Positions 11,642-22,288 of a stretch of DNA of 64,000 nt are shown here, one piece after another (position 1 is the stretch's first letter; the number at the start of each line of letters is the position of its first letter). This DNA comes from Histoplasma ohiense. Its lineage: Eukaryota; Ascomycota; Eurotiomycetes; Onygenales; Ajellomycetaceae. Made by a program: the position numbers and the translations under genes. The notes beneath the pieces were generated by a model. The model saw only the letters and a list, made by a program, of their open reading frames with translations. It did no database searches and was not told where the DNA came from. Where the stretch lies: the NCBI GenBank assembly GCA_017607445.1, contig JAEVHH010000003.1, positions 868,001 to 932,000 on the forward strand, given 5' to 3'.

Positions 11642-14600
11642 TCACTGGTCGGTCGTCTTCGCCCAGATGGCCGGGACGGTCAGGATCGCAGAGGACTCAT
11701 ACTCCTCCGTCCTTTGTCTCTTTGGTGGCGGCTCGAGTGGCTCACCGCCCCGTTTCTGGACGTCGACTTCGGACCTGATCAACTCTCCGGCCTCCGGAAT
11801 GGGAACTTCCAGCCCCTTGGGGCTATCCTCTTGAATCCAGCCCAGGGAAACAAGGTAGCTAAGTCGGTCCTCTTGAGACTTGATCTTGTCCCGTTGAGTC
11901 TCAATTTGGGCCTGTTGCGCGCTTAGCTCAGCGTCCTTTGACTGCAGAGCCTTATTCAAGTCGTCGACCTTTGCTCTCAATGGATTGGGGCCTCGCACAG
12001 GGCGAGGGCTTACCGCATCCGCTTTGGCGTTGCTGACCGCGATCTTGGCCTTCTGAAGGTCTTCCTCCAGACTCTTGATCCGTTGGGTGAACCGGATTTT
12101 ATCTGCTATATTGTCACGGTCACCTTTCTCGAGAACTTGCACCCGCGTGCGAAGCTTCTCCATCTGTTGTCTGGTCAAATCGTCTGTCGGAGCCTGGGTA
12201 ACTTGGCTCAGTTTCTGCGTCAGATGGTTGATTTGTGCTTGATGTTCAACTACCTTTGCGTTAGCGTCCGCGAGCGCAGTTGAAGTTGCCTGCTGCCCTT
12301 GGACCTTCGTGCGCAGTTTCTGATACTCTGCATCGAGGGCTCGGCCTGCGGACTGGAGATGGTCGATCTGCTGCTTGTACTGGGCATCCTTACCGGACAA
12401 GGCTGCCTGATACTGAGCGATCAGACCTTCTTTCACTTGCCGTTCTTGCTCCTGAAACTGGGCGTGTTCGAGCCGCAGCTGCTGTAACAGTCCATTGACT
12501 TGGGCGAGTTCAGTACTGAGAGCCTCCTCTCGAGTAGCGGAACTAACCAGCTGTTGGTGAAGTTGGGCGAGCTCAGCGCCAGTGACTGGTGTTTGGGTCT
12601 GGGCGTCGTGAAATTCTTGGGCCTTGGCGGCAACCTCAAGGGCTCCAAAGGAGCGCCGGGCTTCTTGGAGCTCACCCTCCATCTTGACGATTACCCGGCT
12701 CGTTTCCTGGATCTCGCGGGTATGAGCCACGATCTCCTGATTCTTGGCCTCGAGTTCTTGGCGAAGGTCCTCAATCTCCTTGTCCTTTCCTGCTCTGACT
12801 TCTTCGGCGTGCCTTCTCGCTGCTTGGATCTCCACCTCAAGCTCCTGCGTTCGGCTCGAGTGGGTGATGAGGGCCGTCTTGTGCGTCTCATTGAGTGCCG
12901 CGACGGAAAGAGCGTGCGCGCTACGTTCACCTTCCAAGAGGCCAATCGTAGCTGCAGTCTCACCACGTTGCATTTCAAGATCAGCAACAACCCTAGCAAG
13001 TTGTTGTCTCATCGCGTCAAGCTCAGCGTTGGCTTTCGTCACCGGGTTCTCCTTCGGGGCGGCAATACGTGGACGTTTGGCAGGTTCGGTTGCGGGCGAG
13101 TTGATTTGGCGGCGCGCACTCTCGAGTTCCCTCTCAAGGGCGGCTGTTCTTTTGATATCGGCAATCTTCTCGTCGCATCTGGCGTTCCGAACCGCGTAAA
13201 CCTTGGGCGTTGCCTCACTAAGCAGGTAGCGTAACTTGTCCTTGAGAGTTTGCTGCATGACTTCCAGGCTTGCCTTGCGGGCCAAGGCACTAATACCGTC
13301 CATATTGCACTGCTCAGCGATCTTGTCAAAATCGCGCAGGTGCGTTTGGAGGCTTGGTTCTGAATTGAGGTGACCCGCAAGCGTTCTGAGAGCCTGGTAC
13401 CTGTCTTCTGCAATCTCTGCTCGCATCTCTTCCTGTCTCAGCTGCTCTCGCGCCAACTGGAGGGAGGAAGTTAAACTGCGCGTGTCTTGCGTTTTGACAA
13501 TCTTTGCCAGCTTCTCGGTAAGGTGTTCGCGTCGTGAGCGCTCCTTTGAGTTCACGAGCTGCAGCTCCTCGCGGTCCTTCATGATTTTGGCGAGTACTCG
13601 GTCTTTAGTCCGGACTGTTTCCTCAAGAGCCAAAATCCTGGACCTAGAGTCGAGGGTGCGTCCTTCAAGTTCTCTAATCCGGCGGTTTAACTGGTCAATC
13701 ATCGAAGAGCGCTGGCTGGCCCTCATTCGGTTCCTGGTTGTCTCATTCCTTCTGGCGGGGTTCACATCGCTTGCCCTCTTGGCCTTCTTCGGGGTTGGTT
13801 TCCCTGCAACCTCCGTCGCTGTCAGGCTTGCTTTCCGGACAATGATGTAGTCAAAGTCCTTCAGCTTGATGACCGTCCAGACGATGAAGGTAGGGAGGAG
13901 CGCCAACGCCACCAAGGACACGAAGAGTGCAAGGTGGAACATTTCCAATGACTATATTTTTGAGGCACCTCATCAGTTTAGGGTGCTTCTTGACCCAACA
14001 AATAACAAAAAATAACAGCAATAATGAAATTTAAAATTAACCACCTCGGTTAAACCTACATAGAGCTGGTGCTCCATCCATTCTTTCCATTCGGCTCTCA
14101 TGTCGAATCCGGACAGTTCTCCAGAACAATACAAGCGCTGGAGTCGTGTATCCTGCCGCCTAAGTGAATCCACGGGAGTATAAATGCTAGTTATGACATA
14201 GTCACAACTAGAAGTACGCAACCCGGAATCGTTAGCGATCCCGACCAAAAGGCCAGAGAGATAGGCGCAGGCTGGTGCACCAAAATTGACGTATCCGCAA
14301 TACAAAGTAACCGGCATCTAGTTGCACAGTTAGCAAGCCCTCGTGCGCCAGCTGCAAGAAGGAATAGAAGAGAATTGACACTCACAAATAGTACTCCCAA
14401 AAGTACTGCTTCGTCGCTGGGCGAAATCCAGCGATACAGGCGGTGCACCCAGGTCTGACGGAAGGCAGATACAGCCAAATTCGCCGCGAGTCGTGCGACG
14501 CCCAGGGCACCATCTTGCGAGTAAGCACGCGAGAGAGTCGCTCGCAGAGGTGACCACGCGGCCGCCATGTGCTTGCCAGCTGGGCTGGCGCGAACGATAC

Positions 14601-14877
14601 TTACCGCCTTCGCGATAGTGACAGGGCCGTTGACAGAACTCAGCCTCTCATGTACGCTGGCGCATGCGGGGACGAAACTGAGCAAGACGAACGCGACGAA
14701 AAGGACTGCACTGAAGACCAGTGGGCACGTCATTGTATCATCGAGAATCGACTCAGTGACGAGCAACGGATTCTCCGAGACCGTTGTGACGATTGCAGCG
14801 GCCGCCGCGGTGATGGTGGGCCCACCCAAGAGGCTACCCACAAGCAACACCAGGCAAAGCAACACCAGGGGAAACAT
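11642..14877 (-). CDS. Unrecognised multi-membrane-segment protein with very long coiled coil
   Basis: Three phase-0 exons, 14386-14877, 14060-14317 and 11642-13951, joined by 68 bp (GTGAGT..TAG, branch GCTAACT) and 108 bp (GTAGGT..TAG, branch CTAAACTG) introns, give 1019 residues. The start is a hydrophobic stretch (MFPLVLLCLVLLVGSLLGG, signal peptide or anchor). Another hydrophobic stretch (LVFSAVLFVAFVLLSFV) and shorter ones follow. At the start of exon 3 comes a strong membrane helix (LALFVSLVALALLPTFIVWTV), then about 700 residues of charged heptad-like helix rich in Q, E, L, K and R (residues about 320-960). The tail is P/R-rich. I do not recognise the family. The topology suggests an ER or nuclear-envelope tether with a long cytosolic or nucleoplasmic rod. 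Each exon joins in frame, but the coiled-coil exon could be a separate gene with its own start. An in-frame GTAAGTATC inside exon 1 leaves room for an alternative 150 bp intron. Confidence 0.7.
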
Positions 14878-16916
14878 TGTCGGGGTTCCCCCCTTTGCGT
14901 CTCGAGAATTAGCGGAACGTTGATCGATTTTGAATCGAGGATTCTTCGATTTTTCGAGCGGAAAACACGAGAAAAAAGGGGGATTGGGAAAGAAGTTGTC
15001 AGCCAGACCAACTTTTTTCTTTCTTATTTTTCAATCTTTTGACCGCTTTTGGCTTTTCCGGCTCTTGAAATTAACGGAGGGGCGCAGCTGTCTGGCACTC
15101 GACTGCTTGATAGTCACGAAGACGGAAGTGGAAGTTAACCGCGCGTCTTCGTACTATCGCGAAGCAGTCTGGTGGCTCAAGAGAGCTGGTCAGGGGGAGA
15201 GGTAAGGATGTCGAAGTGGTAGTGGTGATAGGGAGGTGAAAATGATATCGCCGTTAGGCTGTGAAAGGTGAGAGAAATGTTGCTTGTGAAGAAGTAGAAG
15301 ATAGAGAATAAGAAGGTAATGAGTGCTTTTACAAGACTTGAGGAAAGAAGGAGAAGGGAGAAGGGGGGGAAGAATAGCAAGGGAAATGGTTGAGAAAAGG
15401 GGTGATTTTATGATGTGCGTTGTGTTGCTGTGTTATTCAACACGACCCTCTCCCGTAGCGATGACTTTCGCCTGGCAACGAGGATTTCCCGGCTATCCGA
15501 TCCGAAGTGTTGTTGCTCGTAGTGAATGCAATTTCCCTTTGCTCTGTCGTACAGCAAATGCTCGCGGGAGGTTTGATAGAGCGGAATGGTTGCGGGAGAA
15601 GAGATGTTGAACTTCCTACTGTATAGGCTGGGAGGGGAGACCCCTGGAGGGTCTGGGCACCCCCAGTATTTCATTCCTTTTATCTATATTTTTCTTTTTC
15701 TTTTCTCTCTCTCTATCTACTCAAGGGGTTAATTTCCCCTGAATATATATAAACTGACAAGAAGGGGGTTTGGCCAGTTCCCACAATGAGTCTCCTCTAG
15801 GAGGTTCTATCTGGGATATGCCGAACAACGAACTTCTCTATCTGTCCATAGAAGCTGCTGGGTGAAAGGCAGCAGAGGAACATTTTGTCTCTTTTGGGCC
15901 TTCTTAGGCTTGTTGTTCATGACAAGCCGTACAGATAAAACAAGGTAAATCAGTAAATCAGGTAACATTCTGCTTCTGACCTTTTTGCTGTTTATCCACC
16001 AGAAGCTCCCTTTTTCACACATTTGGCTTGTTTGTGGAGAAAACGGCTGTTTCCTTGGAGTTCTTCTTTGTTGCACAATAGAAACCATGCACGATGAATG
16101 GAAGAGGGACATTCTGGTTGTTTCAAGGATGGTTCAAAGAGAGATCGATATTAATAGATATCATATCATCATCATCATCATCGGCATCATGTATGTAAGT
16201 ATGCACTTTATTCTTTTTTAGAAATGCGTTATAAAAGACAGTTGTAGCGCATATCTTGTTTTCGCTTTCATTCTATTCCATTCATCCATTCGTTCATTTG
16301 TTTTTGTTTTTATTTTAAGAAAACAGCAATGACATCAACAAACGATGCTGTTCCAATTTCCATTGAATGAATAGTAGGACATACTAAGTAACTTGCTGCT
16401 CATGTTCCACCGCATCCCACCCGCCGTCTCAAAGAAGCCTATGGCTCCACAACAATCAACAACACATACATGGGCCGATGTGTATCTATCTATATTTCAA
16501 TATCCCACTTCTGCCCTTGGATTGTTCAAGACTTCCAGGGTTCCAGTTCGACTTTTCGGCTTCACAGCTGTCAAGATGCGCCAAGCTTCAGCTGACCTAA
16601 GCAGCCCTGGCCCGTGCCAAGACGCCAATGACCACATCGCGGACCTGTCAAAGCTTTGTCTGTGAAAGCTCATACGCCCGTCTTGTTCCAACCGTCAACC
16701 TCACCGAGACTGGATCTGCTGTGTTCTCGTGTTCTCAGACAACTTCTGCCTTTATCTCCGTTAGTTAGTCGTGTTGACCAAGTACGCGCCGTCGTGTGAA
16801 CTGAGTTACTCGTCGCTGCGTTGAGCATTGGTGTCTCTACCACCCATTCAGCGTTCATCGGTCCTTAAAACGTGCGCGTATACAGTTTCGTTGTCTGGAG
16901 CTTGCCCGTCTCGTCG
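14878..16916. other. Divergent intergenic region, nothing recognised
   Basis: 2.0 kb between the divergent coiled-coil gene (minus) and CNNM/Mam3-like gene (plus), presumably both promoters and long 5' leaders. It holds pyrimidine-rich runs near 15670-15720, a GCTGCTG..CAGCAG-type short hairpin near 15850 and an ATC triplet repeat near 16165-16190. No open frame shows a domain. Confidence 0.5.
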
Positions 16917-19333
16917 ATGTATCCGAACCAGCATGTGGCCGGACGATCATTAGCGCTGGCGGTCGGCAAACTGCTGTTTCTCGCAATCGCCCAGTTCCCT
17001 ACCACCTACGCCTTCCCCATCCTTGGCTCCCTCCAACTCCGCGATCAGGAGCATGGCAACCCTTCCGACGATCCCGGCCTGTGGTTATATCTCTCGGTGG
17101 CCGCGGCTCTGGTGATTAGCGGTGGTGCTTTTGCCGGGTTAACAATTGCGCTTATGGGCCAGGTATGATAAATGGCACATCTCCCGTTCTGCAATTTAAT
17201 GTTGCTATCATTTGCGCCATCGCGGATACTCATGCGTCTGTTTTTTCCCTACGCGACAGGATGAAGTCTACCTCCAGGTCATAAAAACCTCCGGCGAAGG
17301 CGCGGAGAAGAAACACGCCGAAAAAGTATTGAATCTTTTGAAGCGCGGCAAACACTGGGTTTTGGTTACGTTGTTGCTTAGTAATGTTATCACAAACGAG
17401 ACGCTCCCAATTATCCTCGATCGCTCTTTAGGAGGCGGCTGGCCCGCAGTATTGGGAAGTACAGCGCTCATCGGTGTGTGATAATTCTGGTTTTTCCGAT
17501 ACTTCTCTTGTTTTAGTGCTAATATTCGGTGTAGTCATATTTGGCGAGGTTGTTCCCCAGTCGATTTGTGTCCGTTATGGCTTACCCATTGGAGCGTGGA
17601 TGGCCCCTTGCGTCCTTGTCCTGATGTATATCATGTCGCCGGTTGCGTGGCCTATCGCGAAGTTGCTCGACAGAATCCTGGGCGAAGATCACGGAACTAT
17701 ATACAAGAAAGCCGGTTTGAAGACGCTAGTGACCTTGCACAAGAATCTGGGGCAGGCTGGAGAACAGCTTAATTCTGATGAGGTTACTATCATTACTGCC
17801 GTTCTTGACCTCAAAGAGAAGTCAGTGGGCAGCATTATGATTCCAATGGAGGACGTTTTCACTATGTCTGCCGACACGGTTTTGGATGAGAAGATGATGG
17901 ATTTAATCCTATCCCAGGGGTATTCTCGAATTCCGATACATTCTCCGGATGAGCCGCATAATTTTGTTGGCATGCTATTGGTGAAAATGCTTATCACCTA
18001 TGATCCAGAAGACTGCAAACTAGTGAGGGATTTTGCACTTGCAACTCTCCCTGAAACCCGCGCAGAAACTAGCTGTCTTGACATTGTCAACTTTTTCCAG
18101 GAGGGAAAGTCTCACATGGTTTTGGTTTCAGAATACCCGGGTGAAGATCACGGGGCATTAGGGGTGGTTACCCTCGAGGATGTCATCGAGGAGCTGATTG
18201 GAGAGTATGTATGAATAACCCGGACGCCAAGATATGTCTAGCTAATACTTGACAGGGAAATCATCGATGAGTCCGATGTCTTTATTGATGTACATAAGGC
18301 TATACGTCGTATGGCACCTGCACCTAAATCTCGCGTTCCAAAAGGCCAGATTGTTTCAGAGCCCCCACCAACACATGGGAGTCTTATCGATGTGTCCGAT
18401 AACAATATGACAAACCTAGAGCCTACGCGCAGCGAGACCCTCGCTCGCAGCCATTCTGTAGCAGATTACGGGTCTCCTCCTCAGACCACATTCTATTTCC
18501 GCAAACACAATACATTTGACAGCACAGACTCTGTAGATTCTCCGATAACCATGCGTGGCCCAACTCCCGAAATCCGCGAACATTTGAAGCACCTAGGGCC
18601 CTCTAATCTCGCCAGCCGGCCCCGACAAACAAGATACCAGGCAGTTAAAATTAAGCCCGGTGAAGTAACCAGCTCAGATCGCCAGTCTTCCGTCTCCCAG
18701 AGCCGCCCATCCGAACATCTCAGCGCTGTACCAACGCGACCCCAATCTCAGGTCCGTTCAGCAGGGAAGAGCGCGAGCGATGCCGTCCTAGCCGTGCAAA
18801 CCTATGGTACAATGGGGAGAACAACGCAATCGCCGACCGCAGAGATGACGGAAGAAATCAGCACCCACCGCGGGAGCCCGCGGCAAGACCGCTCCAGGAA
18901 TCTGACTACTTCAAAAAACGAAGCAGCAGTAGTATCTCGTTCCCCCAGCACCCGGTCACACCGCAATCGACCAAGCAGCGCCGGCTCAGGATCCCAAAAG
19001 ACCAGAGAACCACACTGCCGGCATGGCCCAGCTCGAAGCGGCAGCATCACAGAGCAGATTGTCGATAGCAACGGAATTCGCAAGGTTATTCTCCAAACGA
19101 GCAGCGACGCCACGACCGACGAGGACGGCGGGGTGGGGACTTCCCCAGGCGCCGACCAAGCACAGACAACACAAGCCCTCACTTCTTCCAGCGGCAATGC
19201 AACTCCGCCGGCCAATGGTGGTTCTGGTACTCATGGTGAGAAGAAAAAACGTCGCAGAAAGCGCAGGTGGGGAGCTGGTACTAAATCTACCGACCAAGGC
19301 AGTCGAGATGAAACGCAGCATCTGCTTGAGTGA
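16917..19333 (+). CDS. CNNM/Mam3-type metal transporter (DUF21 plus CBS pair)
   Basis: Membrane protein of the CNNM/CorC/Mam3 family, involved in divalent-metal (Mg, Mn) homeostasis; yeast Mam3 is vacuolar. Exons 16917-17162, 17260-17473, 17517-18204 and 18256-19333 give 741 residues. Introns are 97, 43 and 51 bp. I chose the ATG at 16917 over an upstream GTG. The N-terminus is a signal-like hydrophobic segment (LLFLAIAQFPTTYAF). The DUF21 domain covers about 55-215, with LYLSVAAALVISGGAFAGLT, LLLSNVITNETLPIILD and IFGEVVPQSICVRYG. The CBS pair (about 235-390) includes SVGSIMIPMEDVF, SQGYSRIPIHSP and LGVVTLEDVIEELIGEEIID, the last created by the third splice. The tail of about 350 residues is S/T/R-rich and disordered, ending in a basic KKKRRRKRR cluster. 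Family assignment is strong; the transported ion is inferred. Confidence 0.94.
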
Positions 19334-20162
19334 TGATTAACGTATCTTTTCGGTGTTTGTATTTTATATTTTACATTCTATCTATATTTATATTCTTTTT
19401 TTTATTTCTGCCTCGTCAAAGTTTCTTTTCTCTTTTTCTTTCATTTTCATTTTCTTTTTTGAGAACTGTCCAATGTTAAATGATAGGTCTTCACTGAGCT
19501 GATATGGGAGCCATTCGAATCTGTCTGTCTTTTTGTACAACTTGCTATCTATCTATCCATGATTTGTGGAGTTGTTATAGTGGTGTATGGAGATGGGTTG
19601 TCGACAATGACGGACGGTAGTGTATATATATATATTATCCGTCTGGCAGTCAGGGGCTGGATCATGAGATACTGTGATTTGTGTTTGGGGCGCCATACAT
19701 ACAAATTGCAAGTCAGCTCCTCTTCCCCGCTCCATCCCATCTGAGCTTTGCACTGTTCTAGAATGCCAGTTGGACTGAAAAATTGCTAGCATAGAGTGGC
19801 TTTTATTTATATCAATGATTAGCTCTTCTGAAAAAGTGAAAATGTAAACTCGCCCGGCTTGTGGCCCTTCACGGTTTTTCCTCTCTTCTTTTTTTTTTTG
19901 TTTTTTGGTTTTTTTGTATAACTAGCTTGTATTTGTGGTATCTGCAAGCTAAGTTTGAGATAAGGACATTCTCCTCGCGCCAATTCGATTGTTTTTTTTT
20001 TCTTTTTTCAATTACAGCAATCTATTGTAGTGGGCTTGTTTAAATAAGCTAACTATGTTAATCTGTGGGAGAGGCCAAAAAAACAACAAGATAATAATAG
20101 CACGGAATACGCTCGAAAGAGACTACGTGTTAACATCAGCGGTGCGCACCTAGTCAGATTGA
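19334..20162. other. Convergent 3' intergenic region
   Basis: 829 bp between the 3' ends of the CNNM/Mam3-like gene (plus) and REI1 (minus). T-rich runs on the plus strand at 19380-19460 and 19880-20010 are compatible with 3' UTRs and polyadenylation regions. Nothing else is recognised. Confidence 0.6.
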
Positions 20163-21851
20163 TTACTGGAGTAGATGGTCCTGCAATTTGGAGTTACCAT
20201 TAGTATATGCACGGATAACTGTGTGAAAGTAACTGGGGGGAAAAAATATAATAAAATAAAAAGAATGGTGTGCTGTGGATAGAACCAAAAAATATATATA
20301 TATAGGATAAACTTACCCTGAAATGTTTCTGGAAATTACCCCTCCGATTGATGCCCCACTCATACTGTTTCCTCGCATTCTGCTCACTTCTCCTTTCTCT
20401 AACCTCTGCCGCCTTGACGTACCGCTTTTGGCTATCACTCGCACCAATCATGCCAATGCCACCCCGCACCCTCGTAACGAGTGACTGGTTCCGCCTCGCA
20501 CTTGCGTCGGTGTCATGGACGTCTGGATTCTGCGCCGCGTCCGTAATTTCCCGCTGGCGTAAAAGACGCTCCTCCGGAGTTGGGTAATTTCGTAGATTCT
20601 GCCGGAAGTATTTGAACAGAGAGCGGTGTCCTGCGGTTCGTCCGGATGGCAGATGCAGCTCGTACTCGGTATGGAAGGCATTTCCGCCGACTACAGATGA
20701 TATCGAGCTGTCCGATTCCCATCCCTCCTCGTCGTCGTCGTCGTCACCCCCCTTGGCACCCCTGGTTGGAGATTCTGTTGTCGATGTTGATCCATCGACG
20801 TCCTCGTCGTCAGAATAGGTGCTGGAAAAGTCGTAAAATTGCCCAACTTCGAGCATCTCGTCCTCGGTGCTGAACGCAATCATGCAATGGCCTTTATCCC
20901 GCATGTGTGTCTGGATCGCTGGGGTGCTTGTCTTGATCTTATGGCAGTAAAGACACTCGTTATTCTTTGTGATTTTGTCAAAGAGATATTTCAAGAGCCC
21001 CTCCCCATCGATTAGGTATGCTTGCTCAGGCACGAACATGCCGTGGAACTTCCTCATGTGGAGGACGTTCAGTTTCACACTTGCTGAATTGTGGTTGCAG
21101 AACATGCAGTGGGTTAACGCATAGTCCTCATCATGTTCGGTGTCAGTACCGTTTGGTGACGGTTGACGATCCCCAGCAACTGAAGAATGAGTTGGCCTGG
21201 ATGGGCGTTTCAATAACGGATCCTCACTACTGATAGCAGTGTCTTTCATTGCGTCCACAATCTTCGAGAATTCTTCCTCCGCAGCGGATTCCTGGATGGA
21301 AGTGGCAGGGGCAGATGTGATAGGCTCTCCTACATTGATCGGCTCTCCCAGAGAAAATGTTCCACTCATCACTGACGCAGTTTCATCCTGGAGGCCGCCG
21401 TTGTTTTTCCGCAGTTGGGCATCCCTGGACCTGTGTTTCTGGCTAGCCATATGATTCAGGAAGGCATTCTCACTGAAGAATGTTTTCTGACAAGCTACGC
21501 ATGCTTTTTCAAAGGCCGCTTTCGCAGCGGCGGCGGAATTAGCTGCCTGAGCAGCAAGGACCTTCTCTGTGAATATCTCGGAAGACAGTGGGGGAAGAGA
21601 TGCGACTCGACGTTTTAGATTATACCGACTGCACCAGAGCTATTAATATTATAATATTCATCGGGTTATCGAATGGAAGGGGATGGGAATAGGTATACAT
21701 ACTGCCAATCACTCCGCATATGGGTTCTCTGGGCATCACTGTTTCTGAAAGCAACCTGGCATGTATTGCAAGTAAACGGGTGTGTAGCTGCAATGTTCAG
21801 GGACGCATCAGGGGTGAGTGCTCCGCTGTGTTCAGTGACTGCGAGAGGCAT
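20163..21851 (-). CDS. REI1: Rei1-like cytoplasmic 60S subunit biogenesis factor (ZNF622 family)
   Basis: Cytoplasmic pre-60S maturation factor; Rei1 helps release Arx1 and its C-terminus probes the peptide exit tunnel. Exons 21703-21851, 20317-21628 and 20163-20180 with introns of 74 and 136 bp give 492 residues. Four C2H2-type fingers are visible: Cys28/Cys31/His44/His50 (the first junction forms DWHRYNLKRRVA), CVACQKTFFSENAF.., CMFCNHNS..HMRKFH and CLYCHKIK..HMRDKGH. A D/E-rich acidic stretch (DDDDDEEGWES) follows. The last exon codes only six codons; its splice (AGG|GTAAGT..CAG|GAC, branch ACTAAT) turns the end into KHFRDHLLQ, the conserved Rei1 terminus, so this tiny exon is well supported. 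I prefer the ATG at 21851, 27 codons before the first finger. Divergent from the HECT gene, with a 437 bp shared upstream region. Confidence 0.94.
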
Positions 21852-22288
21852 GTTTGTGAGCGACCGTACGATACTAGTAGTTAAGCTCTGGTAACAGATA
21901 TTGTTATGCAAAATTGTTTGCGCAAGTTGTTTGCTAAGGGAAGTAGGTTTGTTTCCAGAGAGAGGGCTGTCCTCCTATCGATATCGAATTTCAAATCAAG
22001 GTTGAAGTTTTCCAGCGATGCAGAGGCAAAATACATAAATAAATCTCGGCTGCGTGGGTAATGACGTTGTGCTTGGGCGGGGGTGACAGTACAATACGCC
22101 GATTGCCGGCTGACTGTGGCGCTAGGGTCTTGGCGGTTTTGTCACCCTGTGACGCAGAGCCTCGTTGTTGTTCGCATCGCTCAAGATCAACCTTCGAGTC
22201 TGCTTCTGACGACCGCAACAGCGCCAGCCCTCTGCTGCCACATGCGTTCTTATCATTCTAACTCGGACATGGTACTCACTGCCACACC
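21852..22288. promoter_or_regulatory. Shared divergent promoter region of REI1 and the HECT ligase
   Basis: 437 bp separate the two divergent start codons, so both promoters must lie here or overlap the neighbouring 5' ends. No TATA-like or named operator site can be singled out with confidence. Confidence 0.5.

Noticed and set aside
12500..13234. 244-residue plus-strand frame antisense to the coiled-coil exon
   Set aside because: It mirrors the regular codon pattern of the minus-strand coiled coil and has no features of its own.
16393..16665. 90-residue plus-strand frame upstream of the CNNM/Mam3-like gene
   Set aside because: No domain or splice link; most likely 5' leader sequence.
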